This document shows positions 1 through 8,798 of a stretch of DNA of 64,000 bases, piece after piece. Numbering within the stretch: the first letter of the stretch is position 1; every line of letters begins with the position of its first letter. The translations under genes and the position numbers were made by a program. The DNA is from Gnetum montanum. Its lineage: Eukaryota; Streptophyta; Gnetopsida; Gnetales; Gnetaceae. The stretch covers positions 245,753 to 309,752 of the forward strand of contig MNCI01004590.1 in the NCBI GenBank assembly GCA_015680685.1. The letters run 5' to 3'. Below the pieces are notes generated by a model. It worked only from the letters and a program-made list of their open reading frames with translations, had not been told where the DNA came from and did not search any database.

Positions 1-686
1 GATCACCATTTATTTTGTTCATCTCCATCTTTGACATCCATTTTATCGGTGTTGCCGTTGTTTCTTTTTTCTCCATCCTTCTTATTCCTTATCTTTTTCC
101 ATTCTATCACTACTAGAGGTTCGCTCTCAGTCATGGGGGTCCTAGTCCAATTTTTTAAATTTTTCTCTTAACCCCTACACCTCGTGTAGTCTCCGGTATT
201 ATATCTCAAGATCCATATCAGCCATATCAATTGTGATATCAATTCGTATTAGCAAGGTATCAATTGCATTATGATTTATTTACCCTTGCTAATATAAGAC
301 TATGTTGTGTGTGCAGATGGAAATCATACACCAATGGATTGGACCTAGAGGAAACACATGGAATGGATTGGTGCTAAAGCAGTTATGCAAGGAACAAGAT
401 TGATGGTGTGCTTATGGATGGACAATGAAAGGTGCAATCTTGGCATTGGCAACAACAAACTTCTTCTCTTCTCTCTTCTCTCTTAGCTACCAAATAAGGT
501 TGGATGTCAAATGTGTATAGTGTTCACTCTTGTTGTCATGAACACTAAATTTTGTCATGTATTATAATGACGATCCATTCACATGTCACCCCATTCACCA
601 TTAGTGTCATTCAAGTCAATAATCCCATACCTTCCCAATATTTTGTAAGGAACTCAAGGACAAGTTTTCATTCAGTCATGGGGGTA
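1..686 (+). mobile_element. 3' internal remnant of Athila-like element A
   Basis: This stretch runs directly into a polypurine tract (ATGGGGGTA, 678-686) and a 3' LTR, so it is the 3' internal part of an LTR retrotransposon whose 5' end lies outside the window. Its last 90 bases (AATCCCATACCT... through the tract) match the equivalent part of element E (44345-44438). At 200-265 it has several GATATC/ATATCA-like words, and at 311-320 a possible splice acceptor followed at once by ATG (GTGTGCAG-ATG). This is the same layout as the accessory unit in E, but no long ORF follows here, so that unit has probably been deleted. Family assignment rests on the LTR. Confidence 0.6.
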
Positions 687-1522
687 TGATGGGACGCGAT
701 ATCGCACCCATCGCGATATCACGTACGCGATATCGCACCCATCGTGATATCACGTACGCGATATCACATCCGTCCCTATGATATCACGTACGCGATATCG
801 TAGCCCGTCGCCTTGTCTATAAATAAGAGGTGGCTTTCCCTTATTTTGGAATCTAGATCTAGACCCTTAGCAAAACTCTAGTAGTTTTACCATTTCAGAG
901 ATAGAATAATTTCCATGTGCCCATAGTAGGAGTCTCAAAGTGAACGGATATTTATTCGAGCAAATTGTACCTGAGCACACATTTGTGTATGGAAATAAAG
1001 AAGAACTTTATGATAAACCTTGTAGTGCATGGACTAAGCTAATTAGGATTTAATTAATGTTAAATGCTTTCTTAGATAATTAATCTCTCTCAACCCTAAA
1101 CTCCTAGTTAAGTGCATTCAGTACGACCGCTCCGAGCACATGCGTACGCTTGGTAACCCAGTAACGAATAGCATTTGGTAATCCTAGTAGTGTTGCATTG
1201 GTTCAGGGTGTGAATGGCAAGTGGGAATGGATACTGATGCTAGGATAATTAGAACTTAGTTAATTAAAGTTAGTTATTTAGTCTCTTCACCCTTTATCTC
1301 TTAGCATAGGTAATAAAAAGGTAAAAGACATAAAAATTACATACCTCAAACTTACTTAACCATACAATCGTGACAAATACAAGTAAGTTTGGGAGGACAA
1401 CGATTGACCAACCTTAAGTGTTCCATAAGGCGTGTAAGCACTTAGTCCTCGGAGTTCAACCAAATCGTGTGTGCACGCTCATATTCGTATGGTTGAGTGT
1501 AGGGGTACCTCGCCACTCATCA
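687..1522 (+). repeat. 3' LTR of element A (Athila-like)
   Basis: The repeat begins TGATGGGACG and ends CCACTCATCA, giving TGATG/CATCA terminal inverted repeats, and is preceded by a polypurine tract. Its 3' end (GTAGGGGTACCTCGCCACTCATCA, in parts) is shared with the LTRs of E, F and both solo LTRs in this window, which defines one LTR superfamily. U3 is very short and made of palindromic GATATC modules, then a TATA box at 818-825. The partner 5' LTR and the target-site duplication lie outside the window. Confidence 0.88.
693..825 (+). promoter_or_regulatory. LTR promoter: GATATC/GTACGC palindrome array plus TATA box
   Basis: Three roughly 38-bp repeats of CGCGATATC-GCACCCATCG and ATATCACGTACGCGATATC lead to TCTATAAATAAGAGG (TATA 818-825). 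The modules are self-complementary, and the related solo LTR at 20528 contains the perfect 20-bp palindrome GATATCGCGTACGCGATATC twice. The position just upstream of TATA fits a promoter or enhancer element. Binding of a factor is inferred, not shown. Confidence 0.65.
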
Positions 1523-1970
1523 CTTATGAAGAAGTATTTTGTGAAGCCCAATGAAGCAAAGTCAATGAAGTAATGTGAACAATATGAAGTTGAGTTTATT
1601 AAGGGCTTAGTGAAGTATGAAAGTATAGCTATGACAACCCAAAATGAAAGTGTTTGTAATACAATATAAGTAATGAACAACAACCAAGAATAAGATATTT
1701 GTAATACATCATAAGTTATGAATAACAAAAATACTAAAAGGAATGTTATGAAGAAACCTTATGGATGAATGTTGTGGATTACAAATATCATAAGAATGTT
1801 ATGGAAAGTGTATCTTCCTATAAAAGATTTGACCAATAATACTATGTTGAAAGTGTTCGTAATACAATATAAGTAATGAACAACAACCAAGAATAAGATA
1901 TTTGTAATACACCATAAGTTATGAATAACAACAATACTAAAAGGAATGTTATGAAGAAACCTTATGGATG
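1523..1970. repeat. Unassigned flank with a 203-bp tandem duplication
   Basis: No gene is recognised. A unit starting TGAAAGTGTTYGTAATACAA is present at 1645-1847 and again from 1848. The second copy is cut at 1970 by element B and resumes at about 35098 on the far side (GATGAATGTTGTGGATTAC). B therefore landed in the second copy, and GGATG (1966-1970) with AGATG (35093-35097) is its target-site duplication with one change. The stretch 1523-1644 shows nothing further. Confidence 0.75.
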
Positions 1971-3190
1971 TGTTGGCGACCGTTTGGGACGCGACCGCCA
2001 ATGAGTGTCCTTGAATAGGATTTAGGTGCTTGCTAGTATCTGGCAACACGAAGGCCCAGATACCTCCAAATATACTCAGTAGTTAATGTGAGTATGTGTG
2101 TGTGTTGTTGCGGTGTGCTGTTGTGAAAAATGAAAAGATTGGGTTGTGTGTAAAACTATAAATGACTTATCTTAAAGAGATTTAGCCAACTTTGCAAAGT
2201 ACTATGAGTTGTTGAAAGTTCTTATTCTGTTCAATTGCCTAGTCTATGCGGTCCTTATAATACCTACTTGTAACAAATAAAGTTTTGCAAAACATTTGAG
2301 CACAACTCTGCGAATCTACTTCTAATTTTCCCCAGAGAAAGAGATAGTTCCACAAGAAAACTAAAAAATAGAGCGAGATTCAATGGAAATAGAAAGAAGA
2401 GAAGGCAGATTTGTGTAAAGATCTCAAATGTTTAAAACAAGGTAAAATGATACGAGTAAACACTTCATAATAAAGCTATCCCAAATTCAATAACTACGAA
2501 TTGTTCAAACTTACAAGGCTCAAATAAGTAATTTCTTCAAGACAATCCTACTATGCTACCCAAAAATTGCTGCGTAAACTATCATGTACGAGATTCTATT
2601 TTGGCTAGATAATGGATGTTAACAATTGCATTCAATAGAACCTTCAAAAGACTTGACAATTTCTGATTGAAATACCACTGAGATTTACTTTAAAGATAAA
2701 AGAAGCTATTTTGGTCCTATCAAAATACCAAAGATTTTCTGAACCCTCTTGACTACTAAATCGTTCAATGGCTTGACTACATGCAGAGGCTCTCTTACAA
2801 CAATCTCAATAGCGGTTCTTATACATTGCATAATAATAAAATTTACTACTAAAATGCTCTTAAGAATTTCAAACACAAGGTCTTCTATGGCAAAATTTTA
2901 ATAGAAATTTTCTATCATGCAACAAGAACAATAAGAGCAATCTAAAAACCCCAAAATTACTTGCCAAACATGATACTATGTAAACCACTAGCTAAACAAC
3001 TTAAAAAGATAAAAAAATAATAAACATAACTCACAGGACTATAACAAAGAGGCTGAAATGTTGTCTTTAACAAGTCATCTTACAAGCAATCTTTCACAAT
3101 TTCTTCTTTACAATCTTCCTCCAAGACCCCGAGTGTGTCTCCAAGTGAGAGCAAGTCCAAGTGTTATATATTTCTTCTAACCCCTGAAGC

Positions 3191-3201
3191 CTTTTTATAA
3201 G
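3191..3201 (-). promoter_or_regulatory. Probable TATA box of LTR B
   Basis: On the minus strand the sequence reads CCTTATAAAAAGGC, and the same box is at about 32895-32904 in the other LTR. It is the best TATA match in the LTR and lies downstream of the captured gene pieces, placing them in U3. A start of transcription near 3165 is inferred. Confidence 0.5.
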
Positions 3202-3991
3202 GTCTCATAGGTGGTTAGATATTCCAAAATATCCTGGGTAACTTCTCTCCCAAGTAAGGAAGTTATAACTTACCCAACAAGTTAGGAGATATTACTTGCC
3301 CAACAAGTTAGGAAGTTATAACTTATACATGAAGTTAGGAGAAAATCATGTTGACATTGGCATGTGGAAATATTATAAATATTTCTTTTATAAGCAACAA
3401 CCTATAAAAAATAAATCCAAGATCTTCATACTATAAGAGCTCTATACAATTGTTATTTTATTTTTATTTAGGATTTTAATTATTAAATGTCATTAAGCCC
3501 TAGTAATTCTCAAGTTGTATTAAGAAAGTAATTTAGCATCCACCTTAGTGTAGACATTGGTGGAGGTGGCTGTATGGTCTTAAAAATTAATAAAGTTGGT
3601 CCTTGCAAATTTCTGATGCTACATAATTAAATCATATGCATTTTATATCCACGTAAAGCTGTTGGCTTCCTTAGAAAAATGATGTTCGCTGGAAAAAGAA
3701 ATTTGAATATGGTGGTGGTTACTTGGCACTATTAAGAATGCCTCCAAATGTGAAGGTTGAATGTGAAGGCGCCAGGCCTAGAACTGCCGGGTTTCTGCAA
3801 ACAGTTTCGAATTATTCCACCAGCCATAACTATATATCTATCGCCACCGTAAAACAAGGCCTTGCTGCTGCATCTGGTAATGTTTTCGTGTCTTGAGGAG
3901 TTCCGCTCAGCATGGCTTCATCCTTCAAACTCGGCATTTTTTGCAAATGACGGCAGAAGTCAAGGTTCAGAGAGTAGAGTTTGGGAAACAC

Positions 3992-4088
3992 ACCACTTGA
4001 GATTCATGCTTTGCAAGAAATCAGGAAGCTTGCGCGATGTTCCATTGATCTACACTACCACTCCATTAGCGGTGGTCGATCCTTCCAT
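3992..4088 (-). pseudogene. Captured 5' fragment of a 3-ketoacyl-CoA synthase (KCS) gene, in LTR B
   Basis: From an ATG at 4088 the minus strand reads MEGSTTANG, a short variable stretch, then RKLPDFLQSMNLKW. Plant very-long-chain fatty acid elongase enzymes (KCS family, ER membrane) carry R-R-L-P-D-F-L-Q-S-V-N-L-K-Y close to their N terminus, so this looks like the first 30 or so codons of such a gene. The match stops after LKW, where the first membrane helix should start, and the catalytic domain is absent. The copy in the other LTR (33682-33778) has RRLPDFLQSMNLKW and an open frame. This copy has one in-frame TAG. It cannot be a functional synthase. It has the same orientation as the element. 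Confidence 0.6.
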
Positions 4089-4122
4089 GTTGTTGCTCAT
4101 TTTTTGCAGTGTAAAGTGAAGC

Positions 4123-4741
4123 GGTTTGCTCCTTAAGTTTTTGAATTCGAATCTCACGAAGTTCCTGTAGCCTTTCAACAATTAACACCAGTTCAAGCTC
4201 TAATTCCAATATCTATTTCTCTTCTTTAGCTTTAATTTTGGCAGTTTGTTTAATCTTTTCAACCTTGCACCTAGCTATATCCTTTGCAATCTTTTGAAAG
4301 GCCTTAGAGGCCAGTTTTCGTCGCTTCTTTCTCCGTTTCCGATTATGCGTGGTTTTTAAACGCTTGTCGGCTAAGCTGACGGTCACTGAAATCTCTTCCC
4401 AGGGATAACTTCGATTAATTAAAGAATATATAGGAATAAGCATATTCCTGATTGCTGTCTGGACAACAATTCCAGCCTCCACAACCATGGATCCATGTGT
4501 ATTCAAGTTAATACATTTTGATTCGATCAGTTCGGCGATATCCTTAAAAGGAAGTTTTTTGCTAATTTCTGAAGCCATGTCGGAGGGTGCAGAAGAGCTT
4601 GTATCTGCAATTTGAGAGACATTGACTCCTCCGGTAGCATTTTTCCCTTGTTTTTTTTGCAGCAATCGCATCCAGTTCGTTTGTTAGAGATTTTAAAAGC
4701 TAAACGTGATGCTGAAGTCTCTGCAAGTGATTTTTTAGTTG
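4123..4741 (-). pseudogene. Captured fragment resembling the U11/U12 snRNP 59-kDa protein gene, in LTR B
   Basis: The minus strand encodes a leucine-rich start (QLKNHLQRLQHHVQLLKSLT, in a frame one base off), then KKLPFKDIAELIESKCINLN, PWEEISVTVSLADK, a basic run RKRRKKRRK, KIAKDIARCKVEKIKQ and, past one TAG at the end of KAKEEK, LELELVLIVERLQELREIRI. This order (LPF-x-LIESK, PWEE, basic run, IAKDIAKRKVE, EKLQELRSIRIQKLKKQ) is what I recall for the plant minor-spliceosome U11/U12-59K protein. The segment stops at KLKEQ, before the expected GHFLPEEDDK. Residues 1-152 are in one ORF (4213-4671). The other LTR has a matching copy at 33813-34431. The identity is a recollection and should be searched. 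Confidence 0.55.
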
Positions 4742-4781
4742 CCTCCCTTCCCACAGAAAAGTATTAGGTGGTCGTGATATG

Positions 4782-5036
4782 TTAGCGGCATACATTTGCG
4801 TTCGCTTCCAACGAAAGCAGAAACATGGCATAGTACAGGCATAGGCAGATGCATCCCCAGGAAGTATCAACGGCAAAGCAAAAAAAATTAAAATGTCCAC
4901 TGTGATGTGTAGTTAGGGAATGGGACTGATGTATTTTCCGTAAGTTTATGAAAATAATAAAAGAAGTTATCTTCTTTGCTACTGATGAGTAGATCTCTGA
5001 CCCTTTGTTCACTGCTGCAAACGGTACTGTGCTCAT
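4782..5036 (-). other. ORF-like segment in LTR B, conserved in both LTRs
   Basis: An 84-codon open frame starts MSTVPFAAVNKGSEIYSS and has an equally long partner at 34467-34721 in the other LTR (MSTILFAAVNKGSEIYSS). The first 45 residues look protein-like, while the second half is Cys/Leu/Phe-rich and probably not coding. It lies directly upstream of the 59K-like fragment and could be its first exon or another captured piece. The product is not recognised. Confidence 0.3.
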
Positions 5037-5107
5037 TTTCGCATTTAATACTTGATAGTCGCATGTATATGTAACTTAGTCTCTGTTATGTTTTTTTTGG
5101 ATGTGTA

Positions 5108-5341
5108 TTACCAGTAGTGTGATTCCTGCCTACTCTGGAACAGGCCTTTAAAATTCATGGGCAGATCTTGAAACACCATTTCAACCGCATACCTAAATAC
5201 TTTTTTGGTAAAAAGTGCTGATAATATATCGATGAGTACATGATTTGTATAATGGATATAATAGCCTTTCTCTAACCATTTTTCTTTCTTTTTTAAATTA
5301 GATGCTATTTCTCTTCTTCTACAAACTGAAATTCTTGCCAC
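5108..5341 (-). pseudogene. Unrecognised ORF at the start of LTR B (second captured-gene candidate)
   Basis: 77 codons, starting MARISVCRRREIASNL and ending EMVFQDLPMNFKGLFQSR. The open frame extends upstream of the first Met. The protein is charged, without low complexity, and continues at about 34804-35037 in the other LTR, where one in-frame stop interrupts it. It lies within the first 300 bases of U3, in the same orientation as the element. The composition suggests a coding origin, but I do not recognise the family. It may be another captured host exon. Confidence 0.3.
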
Positions 5342-5407
5342 TTCTCCAACTGCATAAACCTTTAATCATGCCAACTTGTTCCATGCAATGCCCAAAATGT
5401 GCCAACA

Positions 5408-5429
5408 TTTCTACCCCCTTAAAAAAAAA
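5408..5429 (-). other. Polypurine tract of element B
   Basis: On the minus strand the sequence is a T run, then AAGGGGGTAGAAA immediately before the 3' LTR start (TGTTGGC). Position and composition are those of the plus-strand primer of LTR retrotransposons. Confidence 0.75.
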
Positions 5430-5693
5430 CTTAAAGAAATTTATGCAAGCCCCATTTCAAAATTGAACTGTACTGAAGCTTTTATTGAATTTTTATAGCT
5501 GAACAGAAATCTTTTTGGAGGAAAATTCCCATCAAACATAAAGTTTTATGGTATAAAAACCTCATTCCTAAAAAATAACAATAAACTATACATTATCAAG
5601 TCCCTTTTTCATGGACTATTCTTAAGAGGGGAATAGAATTGTGAGGGTTACTCTAGTAGGAATCCTCATATCTCTGACTATCTCATAGGAAAT
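5430..5693 (-). other. 3' untranslated part of element B
   Basis: AT-rich, no ORF or repeat recognised. It separates the accessory ORF from the polypurine tract. Confidence 0.5.
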
Positions 5694-6161
5694 TTATGAT
5701 GTGATGAAGGCTGTTCTATTGTTTTTTGGCTTGGTGGAGCTTTCAACTTGCTCTTCTTGAACTTTTTCTTCAGTAGTCTTCTCATTTTCTTTTTCAGATG
5801 AACTCTTCTGTTCATCCCAATTGGGTCCTTCCTCTTTTTCTTGGGACACAAAGGCTTGTTTCCATGACTCTTCATTGGTTGTTTGCTCTTCTCCCTTTTC
5901 CTCTTCTTGGGTGAAATTTTGATATTGTCCCCAAATGTTTGATTCTATCTCTAAACCTCTAGTGAGGAATGAAAATTCATTAGACAACCAAGCCATGAAA
6001 GGACACTCTTTCGGTGCTCCACATGCTCTAGCTTTCAAGTAAGCCTTTAACACATGTTCAAGGCAACATCCCATCACATATGGAATAAAAGGCTTCCTCA
6101 TTGTTCTCCAAAAATCCATCTTCTCTTTCAGATTAGCTCTCCTCTCACTTTCTCTACTCAA
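5694..6161 (-). CDS. Accessory ORF downstream of integrase in element B, function unknown
   Basis: 155 codons with no stop. The N-terminal 75 residues are basic and then mixed (MSRESERRANLKEKMDFWRT, a Cys-containing PYVMGCCLEHVLKAYLKARAC segment), and the C-terminal half is highly acidic and Lys/Glu/Gln-rich, probably disordered (EEEKGEEQTTNEES). No signal peptide or membrane helix is seen. The ORF is not part of the standard pol gene. It stands 440 bp downstream of integrase and has its own TATA box 43 bp upstream of the ATG. Ty3 elements of the Athila and Tat branches can carry an extra ORF in this place, but I see no motif linking this one to a known family. It could be element-encoded or captured. 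Confidence 0.5.
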   Translation of the reverse strand: MSRESERRANLKEKMDFWRTMRKPFIPYVMGCCLEHVLKAYLKARACGAPKECPFMAWLSNEFSFLTRGLEIESNIWGQYQNFTQEEEKGEEQTTNEESWKQAFVSQEKEEGPNWDEQKSSSEKENEKTTEEKVQEEQVESSTKPKNNRTAFITS

Positions 6162-6203
6162 CTTGAATTGGAAGATGAAGAAATCCTAGGTAACCCAATC
6201 CTC

Positions 6204-6211
6204 TATTTATA
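6204..6211 (-). promoter_or_regulatory. TATA box upstream of the accessory ORF in B
   Basis: On the minus strand the sequence is CACCTATAAATAGAGGATTG, an excellent plant TATA box, 43 bp before the ATG at 6161 and oriented toward it. It suggests transcription independent of the LTR. Confidence 0.6.
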
Positions 6212-6219
6212 GGTGCTAG

Positions 6220-6599
6220 AAATTTAAAATTCCCCCCAAGAGTCTTCAACCAATTTTCCCTCTTTTTGTGCATTCTAACCACTTGTCAAAATCCTCATTA
6301 AGTGGTGGATGAGTCACCTCTTCCACTTGCCACACTTGTAGGCTTCCACTTGTTTCACTTGTAGGGATTACCTAATTTATAATTTAAATAAAATTGTCCT
6401 AAATATATTTATTATTATAATATACTATCTACTTATCTAACTATATACCAATAGCATAATTAAACATAATAATTAATACTATACTCCTAGTAATATTATA
6501 CCTAATAGTATATACATATATTACTTTTGTGTAAGGATATCTTCAAGCTGTATGGAATTGTCCAAAATAATGTTTTATATGCAAAACATTATATGGAAA
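6220..6599 (-). other. Spacer between integrase and accessory ORF in B
   Basis: AT-rich, with a run of ATATAC/TAATA words at 6400-6530. No ORF. It may serve as upstream promoter region of the accessory ORF. Confidence 0.4.
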
Positions 6600-7514
6600 T
6601 TACAATTCCATGCCATCCAAAGTTGATAATTTGTAAGTATCCTTTGACAATTGTTTTGTAATTTGAAAGGGACCAATCCATGTCAGGGTAAACTTATTTG
6701 GTTTCTTCATATTCCATAATAGGACAAGGTCCCTTATCTTGAAAGTTCTTTTCAGAGCTTTTCTATCAAACCATCTTTTAACTTGAGAGGTATTCTGTAA
6801 CAAATAATCCCTTGCTTTATCTACTTTAGCTTCTCTTTTAATAAGCAAAGTCATGAAACTTCTATCTTTATCAGTTCTTTCACTATATCTTTGTACAAAT
6901 TTAGAAGCTGAGCTTATCATCTTATTTGTAATCCTTGTTGGCAAACCATAGACTAAGTTATATGGTGATGTCCCAATAGCTCTCTTGAATCTAATTCGAT
7001 CTGACCATAACGTATATTGTAGATAATTGATCCAATTTCCTGGATTCCCTTCCATAAATTTCTTGATATAAGTGATAAGCATTTTATTGGTGGATTGTGC
7101 TAGGCCATTTCCTTGAGGATAATAGTTTGATGAGGAAAATAAGAAAATAGATTTTTCTAATGCCCATTTGATAAACTCCTCAGATTTGAAGGCGGGTCCA
7201 TTATCTGACACTAATACTTCAGGTAGACCAAATCTACTTAGAATGTGGTCTTTCAGGAACTTAATCACATCTGATGCTGAACTTCCTCTTAGAGCCTTTG
7301 CTTCAGACCATTTAGTAAAGTAATCAGTAGCTATGAGAATAAACTTGTGTCCAGCTCTTGAAGGAGTAATTGTACCAATAAAATCCAAACCCCATTGCTG
7401 AAATGGTCTATCTGCAACTACTAGCTTTAAAGGGGCTCTAGCCTTTTTAATTTTGGGCCCATGAATTTGACATTTATAGCATTTTTGAATCTTTGAATTA
7501 ATGTCTTGATACAT
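6600..7514 (-). CDS. pol: Integrase of element B (core and C-terminal domain)
   Basis: Inserts the element's DNA copy into the genome. The 304-codon open frame covers the end of the zinc-binding domain (CYKCQIHG near residue 13), the rve core with WGLDFIG (first Asp, about residue 44) and VSDNGPAF (second Asp, about residue 104), then the C-terminal domain ending near WIGPFQI. The third catalytic residue is altered: the expected G-x-A-E-x-T-N-K reads GLAQSTNK, with Gln in place of Glu. The first half of the HHCC finger continues upstream of the Met in another frame, so the start at 7514 is an artefact of decay. The frame is otherwise open. Confidence 0.85.
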   Translation of the reverse strand: MYQDINSKIQKCYKCQIHGPKIKKARAPLKLVVADRPFQQWGLDFIGTITPSRAGHKFILIATDYFTKWSEAKALRGSSASDVIKFLKDHILSRFGLPEVLVSDNGPAFKSEEFIKWALEKSIFLFSSSNYYPQGNGLAQSTNKMLITYIKKFMEGNPGNWINYLQYTLWSDRIRFKRAIGTSPYNLVYGLPTRITNKMISSASKFVQRYSERTDKDRSFMTLLIKREAKVDKARDYLLQNTSQVKRWFDRKALKRTFKIRDLVLLWNMKKPNKFTLTWIGPFQITKQLSKDTYKLSTLDGMEL

Positions 7515-8555
7515 GGAAGGCCAGTAATATCCATATCAACGTATATGTTGCATAGACTTAGGGGATTCATAAAATAAATTCAAATGATCATGAAATTGTT
7601 CCAAAATGAAACTAATTTGATCATTATGAACACATTCCAATAAAAGCCCTCGAAAATCGTTTCTATATAATATACCATCTTTAACAATGAATGTTTATGG
7701 TCTTTTGAAGAAAGCTCTCTTTTGAGTTGTAATTAAGTTATTTGGGATTTTCCTTGTATTAAGAAATTTGAGAATTTCATCATACCAATTCTCTTAATGG
7801 GTATCAAGTGTGAATACTTCACTTTTTCTGGCCATTAACTTGGCTAATCCCATTCCCTTAATTTTTTTGCATAGTTCCAATGAAAATTTGAAACTTTGAA
7901 ACTTTATAAGCCATTTTCCTCTTTTTAATCCAATCTCATTTTGGGCTAGGAATCACTTGACTGTAGGTTCAATTAGCATAATGTGGACTAATGAACTTTC
8001 TAAATAATATTTAAAATGCTAAAGTGCTTTGATGACTGCAAATGCTTATTTCTCTAAGTCTGAATAATTTAATTCTAAACCTTTCAACTGATACCCAAAA
8101 AATCTAATTGGTTCATCTTGACCTTCATGATCTTTTTGTGTTAAAACGACAGTGATAGAATCATTTGAAGGAAAAGAATATAACCAAAAATCTTCTTTAA
8201 GCCTAGGCTTCACCAAATATGGAGCCTCTTGTATAGCATTTTTAATTTCTGATAAAGCTCTCTCTGATTATGGTGTTTTCTCTACTTGGACATCCTTTTT
8301 TAGCATATGCATCAAAGATTTGGTAATTTCAGTAAACTCGGGGATGAACTTTTTTACAAAGTTTATCTTCCCAAAGAAAGATCTAAGGGATTTCTTACTT
8401 GTGGGATGTTCAATATTTTGCACTGCTTGGATTTAGGAATTGTTTATGACAATTCCTTCTTGACATTCACATGGCCTAATAAGCTTTCAAATTTAACCCC
8501 AAAGATACACTTCTTAGGATTTAATGAAATACCAAACTCACGACATCTATCGAAA
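7515..8555 (-). pseudogene. pol: Decayed RT end, RNase H and integrase N-terminus of element B
   Basis: Reading the minus strand in all frames gives pieces of an RT connection region (SLNPKKCIFGVKFESLLGH near 8500), then degraded RNase H-like sequence, and FHDHLNLFYESPKSM with GYYWPSMY just before integrase. These match the usual order between RT and integrase of Ty3 elements. Several stops and frameshifts break the region. No open frame above 100 codons is left on the coding strand. Confidence 0.6.
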
Positions 8556-8798
8556 ACTTGCTAGAGATGATCAATATGATCTACTTTTTTTCCTGAGAAT
8601 ATTGTAATATCATCCAAATAAACCACTATGAATTTTCCTAATAAATCCTTAAATGCTAAATCCATTGCTCTTTGGAAAGTAGCTCTAGTGTTTGACAATC
8701 CAAATGGCATTCTTTGGTAAGAAAAAGTTCCCCATTTGGTAATAAATGTTGTTTTGTATCTATCATTCTTATCTACCATGATTTGATTATAACCTGAG
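8556..8798 (-). pseudogene. pol: Reverse transcriptase of element B, C-terminal half (cut by element C)
   Basis: After the CTGAG duplication at 8794-8798 the minus strand reads SGYNQIMVDKNDRYKTTFIT, then MPFGLSNTRATFQRAM and the catalytic VVYLDDITIFS. This is the palm domain of a Ty3 RT. The N-terminal half, ending in SFLDGF, is at 28282-28540 on the other side of element C. Joining FLDGF to SGYNQ across the insertion is the expected Ty3 sequence, so the insertion is precise. The YLDD active site is kept. Confidence 0.85.

Larger units (their letters stand above)
1971..5407 (-). repeat. 3' LTR of element B
   Basis: TGTTGG...CCAACA termini. The sequence is a near-copy of 31675-35092, with about 14 differences in the first 195 bases by eye. 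On the minus strand the LTR reads from 5407 to 1971. A TATA box (TTATAAAAAG, about 3191-3200) lies 2.2 kb in, so U3 is unusually long and holds several ORF-like and host-gene-like segments (3992-5341). The R-U5 part is about 1.2 kb and noncoding as far as seen. Confidence 0.92.

Noticed and set aside
693-790. Regular GATATC-spacer repeats as a CRISPR-like array
   Set aside because: Spacers are nearly identical to one another, the context is a plant LTR U3, and no cas genes exist.
3862-4119. 85-codon plus-strand ORF in LTR B (and 33531-33860 in the other LTR)
   Set aside because: It overlaps the minus-strand KCS-like and 59K-like fragments, which carry recognisable motifs. The plus frame is their shadow.
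4690-4860. Plus-strand reading with ILKAKRDAEVSASDF and DMLAAYICVRFQRKQKH in LTR B
   Set aside because: It looks protein-like and gave pause, but the minus strand continues without loss into the 59K-like ORF in both LTRs. I kept the minus reading and flag this as the main alternative.
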